This document shows, piece by piece, positions 16,450 to 24,935 of a DNA stretch of 64,000 nt. The DNA is taken from NCBI GenBank assembly GCA_965226215.1, contig CBDDCH010000002.1:2356001-2420000 (forward strand), in the 5' to 3' direction. Numbering within the stretch: position 1 is the stretch's first letter; every line of letters starts with the position of its first letter. The notes beneath the pieces were generated by a model. The model was not told the origin of the DNA, made no database searches, and was given only the letters and a program-made list of their open reading frames with translations. The position numbers were made by a program, and so were the translations under genes. Source of the stretch: G963668345 sp965226215 (GTDB lineage: Bacteria > Acidobacteriota > Terriglobia > Bryobacterales > UBA6623).

Positions 16450-17775
16450 CTACTCATCCTTCCGGCCCCTTGTCTTACGCAGCTCCGCCAGCTTCTCGGC
16501 GATGCGCTTCTCGAAACCGCGGCTCGTCGGCAAGTAGTAGCGGCGTCCGCGTAGGGAGTCGGGCAGGCACTCCATGTCCGTGATGGCATCCTCGAATTGG
16601 TGGGCGTGCTGGTAGCCTTCCCCGTATCCCAGCTTCTTCATGAGCTTGGTCGGAGCGTTGCGGATCCGCATCGGTACCGGTTCGGCCGTGGTAGTTTCGA
16701 CATCTTGCTTTACGCGGTTGTACGCACCATAGACGGCATCGGACTTGGGGGCCATGGCTAGGTAGACCGCTACCTGGGCGAGCACGAGGTCGCCTTCCGG
16801 CTCGCCGATGAAGCGAAACGCCTCGACCCCCGCCATGGCTTGTTCCAGCGCCCGAGGGTCGGCTAGGCCGATGTCCTCGAAAGCCATCCGCGCCAGCCGA
16901 CGCGCAACGTAAAGGCGGTCCTCACCGGCTTCGAGCATGCGCACCAGCCAGTACAAAGCTGCGTCGGGATCGCTCGAGCGAACGGATTTGTGAAGCGCCG
17001 AAATCAGGTTGTAGTGTTCTTCCCCGGCCTTGTCGTAGGGCAGCACCTTGCGCTGCAAGACGTCCCCGAGCAGCTCTTCGGTGATCGGCGCGCCGGCCGC
17101 CGAGGCGACAGCGGTTTCGAGCGTCTGCAGGGCGTTCCGGGCGTCGCCGTTGGAAAACAGCGCCATCCGCTCGAGCATGTCGTCGCCAACCGTCGGATCG
17201 GTTTGTCCCAACCCACGCTGGCCGTCTTCTAAAGCCCGGCGTAAGATTCGCGTCATCTCCTCCACCGTCAGCGCTCGCAAAATGTAAACCTTGGTGCGCG
17301 AAAGCAACGCCGAGATGATTTCGAACGACGGGTTTTCGGTCGTCGCCCCAATCAAGATGATGTCGCCTCGCTCCACGTAGGGCAGAAAGGCGTCCTGCTG
17401 GGCTTTGTTGAAACGGTGAATCTCGTCGACGAAGACGATGGTGCGAGGGCCCTGTCGGCGCATCCGCTCGGCGTCGGCCATGACGGCTTTTACCGTCTTG
17501 ATGCTGCTCAGCACCGCGCTGAAGGGAACAAATTCGCAGCGCGTCTTCTTGGCAATGATGCGCGCCAGCGTCGTCTTCCCCACGCCGGGAGGACCCCAAA
17601 GGATGATCGAGCTCAGATGGTCGCGTTCGACCTGAAGGCGCAAGGGTTTTCCGGGCCCAAGAATATGCTCCTGTCCGACAAACTCATCCAGGGTCTGGGG
17701 CCGCATCCGCTCGGCCAGAGGACGAGTCGGGTCCGAGCTGTCGAGCTTTGAAGCGATGGGTTCGAATAGGCTCAT
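16450..17775 (-). CDS. rarA: Replication-associated recombination protein A (RarA/MgsA), AAA+ ATPase
   Basis: A 441-residue clamp-loader-related AAA+ ATPase that acts at stalled replication forks. The Walker A motif GPPGVGKTT is at 61-69, Walker B IVFVDEIHRF at 113-122, sensor 1 IGATTENPSF follows, and the C-terminal tetramerisation region carries the conserved RGRRYYLP near 410. Length and architecture are normal for the family. Its first four bases overlap the end of the upstream methyltransferase gene (17772-17775), so the two are cotranscribed. Confidence 0.95.
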   Translation of the reverse strand: MSLFEPIASKLDSSDPTRPLAERMRPQTLDEFVGQEHILGPGKPLRLQVERDHLSSIILWGPPGVGKTTLARIIAKKTRCEFVPFSAVLSSIKTVKAVMADAERMRRQGPRTIVFVDEIHRFNKAQQDAFLPYVERGDIILIGATTENPSFEIISALLSRTKVYILRALTVEEMTRILRRALEDGQRGLGQTDPTVGDDMLERMALFSNGDARNALQTLETAVASAAGAPITEELLGDVLQRKVLPYDKAGEEHYNLISALHKSVRSSDPDAALYWLVRMLEAGEDRLYVARRLARMAFEDIGLADPRALEQAMAGVEAFRFIGEPEGDLVLAQVAVYLAMAPKSDAVYGAYNRVKQDVETTTAEPVPMRIRNAPTKLMKKLGYGEGYQHAHQFEDAITDMECLPDSLRGRRYYLPTSRGFEKRIAEKLAELRKTRGRKDE

Positions 17776-18611
17776 CGGGTGCGTCGGACGGGTTCATTCA
17801 AGTCGGTTCGCGCTCTTTGCCGCGCCGCTTCGTAGAGGATCACGGCCGCGGCCGCCGCGGCGTTCAGTGATTCGACGCCTGTGGTGGGAACGCGAATCCG
17901 CTGGACGCCTTGCAGGAAAGTCTCGCTCACGCCGTGAGCCTCCGATCCGATCATGAGCGCGGTGGGCGCATTCCACTCATAGCGGTCGAGCCGCAGCTTG
18001 GCGCGGGGCGTGGCCGCCACCCTTTGGATTTTTCGCTCGCGGAACGACGCCCTGACGATCTTCGTGTCGATGCCAAACACAAAAGGCACGCGAAACAGCG
18101 ATCCCGCCGAAGCGCGCAAGGTCTTCGCGTTGAACGGGCTTGCCGTACCGGCCAGGAAAATGACGCCCGTCGCCCCAAAGGCCTCGGCCGAGCGCACGAT
18201 TGCTCCGGCGTTGCCGGGGTCTTGCAATCCGTCCAATGCAACCACCAGCGGGGATCGTCGAAACACATCCTGCAGCCTCCAAGCCGGCGGACGCACCAGA
18301 GAGATCACTCCCTGCGTGGACTCGGTTCCGGCGATCTGCCGGAATAGCGGTTCGTGGACTACGGTCAGGCGAACGCTCTTCAGCTTGCCGACATGGCGTT
18401 CGACGGCGCCCTGGACCTTTGTCGAGGCGAGAACCGTCGGTACTTCGAGGTCGCTTCGTAACGCTTCTTCGAGCAGATGGAAGTTCTCCGCCACCCACAA
18501 TCCGTCCGCGGTGAGCGTTCCTTGGGCGACGGAACGGCGGACGTCCTTCAGGAGAGGGTTGGCGGGACTCGAAACGACCTTAGAGCTCGACACAGCCACG
18601 GCGACCTTCAT
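17772..18611 (-). CDS. TrmH/SpoU-family RNA 2'-O-methyltransferase
   Basis: A 279-residue SPOUT-class enzyme using S-adenosylmethionine to methylate ribose 2'-OH in rRNA or tRNA. An N-terminal SpoU substrate-binding-like domain (residues 15-110) precedes the knotted catalytic domain with motif 1 ALDGLQDPGNAGAIVRSAE (125-143), motif 2 LMIGSEAHGVSE and motif 3 ESLNAAAAAAVILYEAAR. Architecture is closest to RlmB/TsnR-like rRNA methylases; the exact nucleotide is unknown. It is transcribed with rarA and faces away from the threonylcarbamoyl-AMP synthase gene, whose start is only 17 bp away. Confidence 0.9.
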   Translation of the reverse strand: MKVAVAVSSSKVVSSPANPLLKDVRRSVAQGTLTADGLWVAENFHLLEEALRSDLEVPTVLASTKVQGAVERHVGKLKSVRLTVVHEPLFRQIAGTESTQGVISLVRPPAWRLQDVFRRSPLVVALDGLQDPGNAGAIVRSAEAFGATGVIFLAGTASPFNAKTLRASAGSLFRVPFVFGIDTKIVRASFRERKIQRVAATPRAKLRLDRYEWNAPTALMIGSEAHGVSETFLQGVQRIRVPTTGVESLNAAAAAAVILYEAARQRARTDLNEPVRRTR

Positions 18612-18628
18612 CGTAATAGAATTGCTTT

Positions 18629-19279
18629 GTGGCTGCCAGTTTCAGACGAACCCGGGTCCTGCCCATCCATCCCGCAAGACCGCAGTGGCGGAGGGTCCGC
18701 CTAGCCGCAGCCGCGATCCGTCGCGGGGAATTGCTCGTCATCCCCACCGATACCGTCTACGGCCTAGCCGCGGACCCCTTTTGTCCGGCAGCCGTCGAGC
18801 GAATCTTCCATGTCAAGAAGAGGGACAAGAATCAGCCCCTGTTGCTGCTGATCGACTCGTTGGAGCAGTTGCCGCGGCTCGTAGCGGATGTGCCCGCGGC
18901 TCTGCCGAAGATCGCCGCTGAGTTTTGGCCCGGGCCGCTGACGGTGATCCTTCCCGCAGGCCCGAAAGTCCCTCGCGAAATTACGGCTGGAACCGATACC
19001 GTGGCACTCCGCGTGCCGGCGGCCCCATTGACGCGGGCGATAATCCGCGCCTCCGGCGGAGTGCTGACCGGAACCAGTGCGAATCTCTCGGGGCGGCGTC
19101 CCGCAGCAACCGCCGACGAGGCGGTTCGGCAGCTGGGGGGCAGCGTTTATTATATTGTTGATGGCGGACCGGCTCCTCGCCGTCAGCCGTCGACCATCTT
19201 GGACCTCAGCGCCAACAACCCTCGCATCGTGAGGCAAGGGTCGCTACCGTGGACGCGCCTAGCCAGGTACCTACCGTAG
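18629..19279 (+). CDS. L-threonylcarbamoyladenylate synthase (Sua5/YciO/YrdC family)
   Basis: A 216-residue YrdC-fold protein. Key features are LLVIPTDTVYGLAADPF (residues about 35-51), the KRxxxxPL signature as VKKRDKNQPL, and the later STILDLS segment. The family makes threonylcarbamoyl-AMP from Thr, bicarbonate and ATP for the universal t6A tRNA modification. The start is GTG 18629. The N-terminal basic segment (residues 1-22) may be extra; a later start is possible. It shares a 31-bp overlap with the next gene. Confidence 0.9.
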   Translation: MAASFRRTRVLPIHPARPQWRRVRLAAAAIRRGELLVIPTDTVYGLAADPFCPAAVERIFHVKKRDKNQPLLLLIDSLEQLPRLVADVPAALPKIAAEFWPGPLTVILPAGPKVPREITAGTDTVALRVPAAPLTRAIIRASGGVLTGTSANLSGRRPAATADEAVRQLGGSVYYIVDGGPAPRRQPSTILDLSANNPRIVRQGSLPWTRLARYLP

Positions 19280-19881
19280 ATGGGCCGCGGCGTTCGAGGC
19301 GCTGGAAGCTGCTTCTGATTCCTCTCCTGACGGTCGTCGGGCTGAGTGCTGCATACTTCACCACTGTCTACTACCAGGTTTGGCTCCAGGCCCAGGTCGA
19401 CGAGGCGCAGCCCGCGGACGCGATCGTGGTGCTCGGAGCCGCGCAATACTTAGGGCGGCCTTCACCTGTCCTGAAGGCGCGGCTCGACCATGCGCTGGAG
19501 CTGTATCGGCGACGGTTGGCACCTCGCATCATCACCACCGGCGGCCATGGGAAGGGCTCGAAGTTTGCTGAAGGGGAGGTCGGCCAGGACTATCTCCGGC
19601 GACAGGGAGTGCCCGCGGAAGCAGTGATCGCTGACTCGCGAGGACGATCGACGGTAGAAAGCGCCGAGGCGGTGGCCGAAATCATGAAACAGAAAGGGCT
19701 TGCCTCTTGCATTGTTGTAAGTGATGGTTACCACATCCACCGCATCAAGAGCATGCTCGAAGCCGGGGGTCTTGTGGTCTACGGCTCTCCCCGCAGCCGG
19801 GGCAGCGACAGCACGTGGGCGCGCAGCAAATACTATGCCCGAGAGGCTCTGGGTTACATTCTCTGGCAGTTGGGGGTGTAG
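19249..19881 (+). CDS. YdcF/SanA-like DUF218 family membrane-anchored protein
   Basis: A 210-residue protein with one N-terminal membrane anchor (KLLLIPLLTVVGLSAAYFTT, about 20-40) and a DUF218 domain: ADAIVVLGAAQYLGRPSPVLKARLDHAL, ITTGGHGKGSKFAEGEV, and SDGYHIHRIKSM near the end. Proteins of this type (YdcF, SanA, ElyC) have been linked to envelope and lipid-carrier homeostasis and antibiotic barrier function, but the enzymatic reaction is not established. It starts with GTG inside the end of the preceding gene, indicating translational coupling. Confidence 0.83.
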   Translation: MDAPSQVPTVDGPRRSRRWKLLLIPLLTVVGLSAAYFTTVYYQVWLQAQVDEAQPADAIVVLGAAQYLGRPSPVLKARLDHALELYRRRLAPRIITTGGHGKGSKFAEGEVGQDYLRRQGVPAEAVIADSRGRSTVESAEAVAEIMKQKGLASCIVVSDGYHIHRIKSMLEAGGLVVYGSPRSRGSDSTWARSKYYAREALGYILWQLGV

Positions 19882-19912
19882 CTTAGAGCTGCCGCGGAAC
19901 GCTTGTGGCAAG

Positions 19913-20308
19913 CTAGAGCGCGGCGAAGCCGGGCGCCGACCGAAGCGCTCGGTCAAAAGTAACTGTCTCTTTACACTGCCGGGCTTGGTTCGAAAGTCCC
20001 ACGAAGTAGTCCACGAAATCTCCGGAACCCGTGCGGTACAACTCCAAGGCCTCCTGGACAAGATCGCCGCTCTCGAAAACCAGCATGTCGGAGCTCACTA
20101 ACTGCTCGAGTGTGCCGACGACCTGAGCTTTCGTTTTTCCATAAGCCGATCTGAGGACCCAAACCAACTCGCATACCACCAGAGAAGCAACGAAGACCGC
20201 TTCGCCTGAGGCCCGACATTGGGCCACGAAAGCATGCGCTTTCTTGGCCTGCACTGGATCGTCCTCGACGAGTATTCGTATCAGGATATTGGTATCGACA
20301 CCCCGCAT
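19913..20308 (-). CDS. vapC: VapC-type PIN-domain toxin
   Basis: A 131-residue PIN domain ribonuclease. Acidic catalytic residues are visible: Asp5 in GVDTNILIRI, the Glu in SLVVCELVWVL, and the Asp in SGDFVDYFVGL, plus a final TFDRAL motif. It acts as the toxin of a VapBC module, cleaving tRNA or rRNA; the target cannot be predicted. Its ATG overlaps the stop codon of the antitoxin gene by one base. The module lies convergent to the YdcF gene. Confidence 0.92.
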   Translation of the reverse strand: MRGVDTNILIRILVEDDPVQAKKAHAFVAQCRASGEAVFVASLVVCELVWVLRSAYGKTKAQVVGTLEQLVSSDMLVFESGDLVQEALELYRTGSGDFVDYFVGLSNQARQCKETVTFDRALRSAPGFAAL

Positions 20309-20577
20309 TACCTTTTCCGCCTCGAGATGCGCTTCCAGGCTTTCCCCACGGATTTCCGAACCGCTTCGTCCATCTCCCGGACGCTCAGAGCGCGCTGACC
20401 CGGCTTTCGCAAGATTCCAAAGAGGCTTTCCAAGCGCACCCGCTTGGGCCGCACAATCACTTCTCCGTCCGAGCCAAAGAGGAATTCGAGGCGATCTCCG
20501 CTCCTAAGACCTAGACGCCGGCGAATTTCAATGGGGATGGTGATTTGGCCTTTGCTGGTAATCGTCGAGCTGGCCAT
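20308..20577 (-). CDS. vapB: VapB-type antitoxin, AbrB/SpoVT DNA-binding fold
   Basis: An 89-residue antitoxin. The N-terminal swapped-hairpin AbrB motif is TITSKGQITIPIEIRRRLGLRSGDRLEF (residues 5-32); the C-terminal half (KPGQRALSVREMDEAVRKSVGKAW) is the toxin-binding tail, ending in a basic stretch. It is expected to bind the palindrome 7 bp upstream of its start codon and to wrap around VapC. Confidence 0.92.
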   Translation of the reverse strand: MASSTITSKGQITIPIEIRRRLGLRSGDRLEFLFGSDGEVIVRPKRVRLESLFGILRKPGQRALSVREMDEAVRKSVGKAWKRISRRKR

Positions 20578-20583
20578 CAGGTC

Positions 20584-20602
20584 TCCTTACCTATTGTAAG
20601 GA
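20584..20602 (-). promoter_or_regulatory. vapBC operator palindrome
   Basis: TCCTTAC (20584-20590) and GTAAGGA (20596-20602) form a perfect 7-bp inverted repeat with a 5-nt centre, placed directly upstream of the vapB start codon. This is the usual autoregulatory position for AbrB-type antitoxins. Confidence 0.5.
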
Positions 20603-20671
20603 ATTATCCATCGGTTTAGGCGCCGGCAGCAGCGTGGATTCGCTCTCCGCGGCAGATTGAGCTTCGCCTTG

Positions 20672-20779
20672 GAAGCTGTGAAAAAATGCTGGGACAGTCA
20701 ACTGCGGCTGAAGATACCATTGAATTTACGTGCCTCCTGGGACGCCGCTTGTGACAGTCCCTGATTTTTTCACAGCTTC
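20672..20779. repeat. 108-bp palindromic MITE-like element, family A, copy 1
   Basis: The ends are inverted: GAAGCTGTGAAAAAAT at 20672-20687 and its complement at 20764-20779, extending imperfectly through a GGGACAGTCA arm. A second copy in opposite orientation is at 50816-50930; both share the internal word CGGCTGAAGAT. No coding capacity. It lies between vapBC and the eIF2B-like gene. Confidence 0.6.
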
Positions 20780-20786
20780 GAAACAC

Positions 20787-21554
20787 CTACTTTTCGTCCA
20801 CCCGCTGGGTAATCAACTCCGCTGGTGTGCAGTCGAATCGCTGGCTTTCTAAGTCAGTCTCCGGTTCGGGCAGCCCGCTGAACTCACGGTCAGTGAATTT
20901 GAAGCTATGTCCTGCAGCGTAGAAGGGTTTTTTGTAGTGGCGACAGCAAAGGGCCAAGGGTAAGGTCCCCAGCTTGTGCAGGATCGCGCCGGCTCGGTCG
21001 AAAGTGTCGATCCCGACCAAGGCGTAATCGACGCGGGGGACGGCGTTGCCCATGGCGGTGTCAGGGATCAGCGCGATGTTCGCTAGCCCGGCCGCTCTTC
21101 CGGAACCCTTTCGCAAGGCTGCCGCCATCTCAGCGCCCTCGCCCCCCGGCAGTGACTCCAGGATCCGAACCGATCGCGGGCGGATGGCGAGCAGAGCGTC
21201 CCGCACGGTGGAGCTGTTACTCAGCGTGATGACCGCGGCGTCAACGGAAACCAAGGTTTTCAGCTTTTCTGCAATGCGGCGATTGCCTTCAACCAACGAT
21301 TGTCGGAGGTCGCGCAGCGCAGCCGGCAGATCGTCCGCCCCCTGCGAAAGGAGGGCGCCCACGTTGCGGACGGTCGCGATCGCCGCATGCATCGCGGCCA
21401 ACTCTCTCGCCAGATCCAGCGGACTTCGGCCGGCGGCCAGCCAAGACTGAGCCAAGTCGAGCGCTTCCAGAGCCAGATCGATTGCGCCTGAAGTGCGGTT
21501 GTCGCGAAGGTGCTCGAGCGCCGGGTTCAAGGCACGGTAGGTCGTATCCATCAC
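20787..21554 (-). CDS. Initiation factor 2B-like protein (eIF2B alpha/beta/delta family)
   Basis: A 255-residue protein of the IF-2B fold, which in bacteria and archaea includes methylthioribose-1-phosphate and ribose-1,5-bisphosphate isomerases as well as uncharacterised members. An N-terminal helical domain (residues 1-100) is followed by the Rossmann-like half: ITLSNSSTVRDALL, SVRILESLPGGEGAEMA, VDYALVGIDTFDRAGAILHKLGTLPLAL, and PFYAAGHSFKF. The NSSTV and VGID segments are in the sugar-phosphate site of the isomerases, but the reaction is unknown here. The 5' end (18 bp of leader plus about 10 codons) is duplicated at 22447-22496. Confidence 0.8.
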   Translation of the reverse strand: MMDTTYRALNPALEHLRDNRTSGAIDLALEALDLAQSWLAAGRSPLDLARELAAMHAAIATVRNVGALLSQGADDLPAALRDLRQSLVEGNRRIAEKLKTLVSVDAAVITLSNSSTVRDALLAIRPRSVRILESLPGGEGAEMAAALRKGSGRAAGLANIALIPDTAMGNAVPRVDYALVGIDTFDRAGAILHKLGTLPLALCCRHYKKPFYAAGHSFKFTDREFSGLPEPETDLESQRFDCTPAELITQRVDEK

Positions 21555-22231
21555 CTCGAAGCGGCGATATGCGTCGGTAAAAAACGCCGACTGTACCGCG
21601 AATGATTAGGTCCGCGGCCCATAGAGTCTTCGGCGCCGCTGCCCTGCCCAACCGCTAAGACGCGAGCAGGACACTCGATACGTTTCCGAGCCGCGACGAC
21701 CTGCAGCTTTCCGCTTCACACCTCCAAACTACCTTGTAAACGGCTGAATCTATGGTAGTTATTAGGAATTTGCTTTGTTTGGTAATTCTGCTCCTCGGGA
21801 GTTTCTCTGTTCCGATAAGTTGTTGCCCTGGTCGCCGTTCCTCGGGGCTGCCTGCCCTCTTATCCTGGTGGAGCGTCTGTTAGGGTTTTGCCGAGCCGAC
21901 TGTCCCGCCGTACTGGAAACAAGCCGTAACCCATTGACTCCCTGTGGGTTGTGCGATATTGGCTTTGTTTGGCAATTTCTTTTTCTCCGCTGGTTCGTGG
22001 CTCCCGGATTACCCGTGCTCGAATTGGCCCCGAATGCTTCGGATACCCAGTCTTATTGTACCCCGCCGGTCCAAGGCCGCGTGCTGTTATCGGAAATAAG
22101 ATGCTTTGAATGAACAACTTATCTTACATGACATGCCGGGGACCGGAGGCTAGCGCGCTTTTCTCGCCAGGGGGCAAGGCGAAGTGCGTGAGAGGCCCGT
22201 CAGTATGAGGCGCGCGCCGCTCAATAACCTC

Positions 22232-22255
22232 GGGCACGGCATGCCGTGCCCCTAC
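22232..22255 (-). repeat. REP-like element: GTAG plus 20-bp palindrome
   Basis: Read on the minus strand, GTAG (22252-22255) is followed by the perfect palindrome GGGCACGGCATGCCGTGCCC (22232-22251). It has the same architecture as the hairpins at 1825-1850 and 63327-63352. Confidence 0.55.
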
Positions 22256-22446
22256 ATTCTTAAACCCTACGTTGAGCACGGTGAGCAAGCGCAACGAAGT
22301 AATGGCGGGCCTATGATGTGCTTCGACCATCAGCTGGTGAGAAATGCGGGCTAGAGAACTGGTGAAATACAGGCGGGATTTAGGTCGGCTCTCACGGGCG
22401 CGAACAAGAAACGACCGCCCAGCCCTTCGCTACGGGACTAAACGCG

Positions 22447-22496
22447 GGGTTCAAGGCACTGTAGGTCGTATCCATCACCTCGAAGCGGCGAAATGC
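22447..22496 (-). pseudogene. Duplicated 5' fragment of the eIF2B-like gene
   Basis: This 50-bp segment matches 21523-21572 at 48 of 50 positions. It carries the leader and first codons of the downstream eIF2B-like gene (MDTTY.ALNPA), in the same orientation and about 0.9 kb upstream of the functional copy. Similarity stops abruptly on both sides, so it is a partial duplication left behind by a rearrangement. Confidence 0.7.
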
Positions 22497-22648
22497 ATGA
22501 CCGCTCACTGGCGTTCGCGGCTCCGATTTGCAGAGTTGCCAGGGTGGGTGTGCGGGGGCAAGCAACTGAGCCTGGAACGCAAGTGACAGGCCGGTATCCC
22601 TAGCGACCTTGGCGGCATGACCGCTCACTTGCGTTCGCGGCTCCGATT
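22495..22648. repeat. 34-bp direct repeat spaced by 120 bp
   Basis: GCATGACCGCTCACT followed by GCGTTCGCGGCTCCGATT (one variable base between) occurs at 22495-22528 and 22615-22648 and differs at a single position. The first copy starts exactly where the duplicated gene fragment ends, suggesting the repeat was involved in the rearrangement. Confidence 0.6.
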
Positions 22649-22685
22649 CGCTCGTCGCGAGGGTGTGCGTGGCAGCCCTGCCCGG

Positions 22686-24935
22686 CTATCGTACGACTGC
22701 CTTTTCGGCCGCCAGGTTTTCGTAGGCGTCATAGACGCGGACGGCGACCGTGTGTTCGCCGGCCTCGACAGGGTCGGTCTGGAACTCGAAGGAAAGCTCT
22801 TTGGAGTCGAATAGGAGACTCGCGGGCCGTATGGGCTTCCAATCAGAACCGTCAAGTGAATATTGCGCCCTGCTGATCTTTGTCGTCGTGTCAGCTGCGC
22901 GGAAGCTGACTGCCAAGCGCCCGTCCTCGAAGCTAGCCGTCAGGTCGCTGATGCGTGCGGCGCCGTTATCGATCATGAAGGGATCGCTGATTCGCGACGC
23001 ATTCAACTCTTGTGCCGCGGGGTTGGAAAGCCGGTCCGAAGCTTTGATTCTGACCTGGTACCAGCCGTCTGGAAACGACGTGGAATCCCAGCTTAGATGG
23101 TCGCTTTCGACCTCTTCCTTGAGCAGTTTCCACGCTGTCTCCTGCTCCCCGCGAATCTCGAGCGTAAAGACCAGCTTGTCTTTGTTGGCGTCGTTGGCCG
23201 CCCAACGAATCCCCACGTAACCCTTCGCGGCAGTGATCGCTTGCTGGGGCTTTACCGTGACCACTTGACGAGGAGGCTGGCCCAACGGAGGCAACGTTCG
23301 CCTTTGCTGAGCTGAGGTGGCCGGTTTGTCGGGGAACTTGTGGTTGGGCGGAGTCACCTCGACATGGGTGATGACCGGCTCGATATTCTTTCGCAGGAAG
23401 AACAGCGAAACGGAGTCGAGAACCGGCGACTCGCCGCCCGCGGGCGCCCGGAGCAGTGCTTTCCACTGCGCGAATCGAGCGGGTGGAGACTGGGAATTTT
23501 CACCCGCGCTCGACGCCACCGGCGGCGACCATTCGCTCCAATTACGCGCCGTGCTTCTCGAATTTCCTGATCGGGTCGAGACTTCGATCTTAGAAGAGTC
23601 CGCCGTTTGACCGCGCCACTCGATCCGACCCCAGCGCGAAAAGATCTTGCCGTCAAAGGCCTCGGCCTGGAAGTAGCCTTCGGTTTCCAATTGCGGACCA
23701 AGTTGATACACCTTGCCGATGCCGCTGGTGGCGATGAAGACCTTGCCTTCAGGGTCCGACGCCATGGCGGTGATTTGACTCGATGGAGCGGTAAGAACCA
23801 ATGAGTATTCCGTGCTCGAATCGAGCCGTATCAAGCGCCCCCGATTGCCCGTGCCGATCAATGGTTTCTGGTCTGGGTCCAAGCCGATGGCGTACACGAT
23901 GTCGGTGTTGGACTTCCACATAACGCGTGGCTCGCCATCCGGCGAGATACGGTATACCTCGCTGCCTCCCTTGAGCTGGGCTCTGGGAACGGCCGGGGGG
24001 GGCAGCAGGGGCGTAGCCACAGGTTGCGCCGGGGCAGCCGGATCCCGAGGATTGAGCGGGGTAGGAGCGGGTGAGGCAGGAGCCGCTGCCGTGACCGTGA
24101 CGCTGATGCTTGAGACCGGGGAGACGGTGGCAGGCCGGGTTCTCGCTCCCACGCCGGCCGCGTAGATTGTTCCGTCAGCAGCTTGGCCCAGCGCGGTGAT
24201 TTCCTTCTTCGACGATTGATACAAGACAAAACCCTTCGGCTCGCCCTGGTCGGGATTGGACAACCGAATGATCAGACCCCCAGGGTCGGTTCCTATGATC
24301 AAGTTGTCGCCGGCGTCTACCATCACAGCGCGGACGTGAGTCTCCTCGGTCTCGAAAAAGACATCTCCCTTTCCGGAAGGACGGACGCGATAGACCCGGC
24401 CCTTGTCCCCCGTGGCGAGGAACAGATTCCCTTGGGAGTCGAAGGCCATATCCCAGACGTAGTTGGCGTCGGGCTCAAACAAGACCGAGGACTCCCCCGA
24501 AGGGCTGATCCTATAAACTTTGGGATCAGGAGACGTTGCCGCGTAGACATTATCTTCCCGGTCGACCGCGAGAGCGTGGATTTCTGCGTCCTCGACTTTG
24601 AAAAACGAAGTGCTTTCTCCGTCGACGCCGATCCGCAACACCGCGGCGTCCGGTCCGCCGCTGGCGAAAAGGTTACCCTGCCCGTCTCGAACCAAGTCCC
24701 AGAGATAAGAAGACGAGGTCTCCAGCAACTCGCGAAAGCGTGGCGCCAAGAAAAGCTTCCCGTCACTACGGATGGTGACTTTTTCCGCCTTTCCCTTTTC
24801 GAAGTCTTGGAAAGTCTGCTGCTCCCATGTGCGGGTCTTCTCGGCAACGGACGGCGACGCGCCCCAGGCGAACACAAGAGCGGCGGCAACACCCAGACGA
24901 GACAGTCGCGGGATGGTTGGGGACGGTCTTCTCAC
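22686..24935 (-). CDS. Secreted beta-propeller protein with C-terminal Ig/Fn3-like domains
   Basis: A 749-residue exported protein. A signal peptide (LGVAAALVFAWGASPSVA) ends near residue 31. From about 70 to 430 there are at least seven four-strand blade repeats such as YVWDMAFDSQGNLFLATGDKGRVYRV, HALAVDREDNVYAATSP and IVYAIGLDPDQKPLIGTGNRGRLI, typical of NHL/SMP-30-like propellers. A Pro/Ala/Val-rich insert sits between blades at about 265-305. The C-terminal 200 residues resemble Ig or fibronectin type III domains (WYQVRIKASDRLSNP, HTVAVRVYDAYENLA). No catalytic motif is evident. Its start codon overlaps the stop of the S55 protease gene by 4 bp, so the two products probably act together outside the cytoplasm. 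Confidence 0.8.
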   Translation of the reverse strand: MRRPSPTIPRLSRLGVAAALVFAWGASPSVAEKTRTWEQQTFQDFEKGKAEKVTIRSDGKLFLAPRFRELLETSSSYLWDLVRDGQGNLFASGGPDAAVLRIGVDGESTSFFKVEDAEIHALAVDREDNVYAATSPDPKVYRISPSGESSVLFEPDANYVWDMAFDSQGNLFLATGDKGRVYRVRPSGKGDVFFETEETHVRAVMVDAGDNLIIGTDPGGLIIRLSNPDQGEPKGFVLYQSSKKEITALGQAADGTIYAAGVGARTRPATVSPVSSISVTVTAAAPASPAPTPLNPRDPAAPAQPVATPLLPPPAVPRAQLKGGSEVYRISPDGEPRVMWKSNTDIVYAIGLDPDQKPLIGTGNRGRLIRLDSSTEYSLVLTAPSSQITAMASDPEGKVFIATSGIGKVYQLGPQLETEGYFQAEAFDGKIFSRWGRIEWRGQTADSSKIEVSTRSGNSRSTARNWSEWSPPVASSAGENSQSPPARFAQWKALLRAPAGGESPVLDSVSLFFLRKNIEPVITHVEVTPPNHKFPDKPATSAQQRRTLPPLGQPPRQVVTVKPQQAITAAKGYVGIRWAANDANKDKLVFTLEIRGEQETAWKLLKEEVESDHLSWDSTSFPDGWYQVRIKASDRLSNPAAQELNASRISDPFMIDNGAARISDLTASFEDGRLAVSFRAADTTTKISRAQYSLDGSDWKPIRPASLLFDSKELSFEFQTDPVEAGEHTVAVRVYDAYENLAAEKAVVR

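Larger units (their letters stand above)
21555..22685. other. 1.1-kb non-coding region with repeat relics
   Basis: No gene of acceptable quality is seen. It contains two related words (TTTGCTTTGTTTGGTAATT at about 21769 and TTGGCTTTGTTTGGCAATT at about 21960), a 20-bp palindromic REP-like hairpin (22232-22255), a duplicate of the eIF2B-like gene start (22447-22496), and a 34-bp direct repeat (22495-22528 and 22615-22648). It looks like a landing zone for repeats upstream of the eIF2B-like gene. Confidence 0.5.

Noticed and set aside
21775..22113. 112-codon plus frame upstream of the eIF2B-like gene
   Set aside because: TTG start without ribosome binding site, Cys/Pro/Leu-rich, and overlapping known repeat words; judged non-coding.
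22495..22648. CRISPR-like array
   Set aside because: Only two repeat copies, 120-bp period, no cas genes and no further units.
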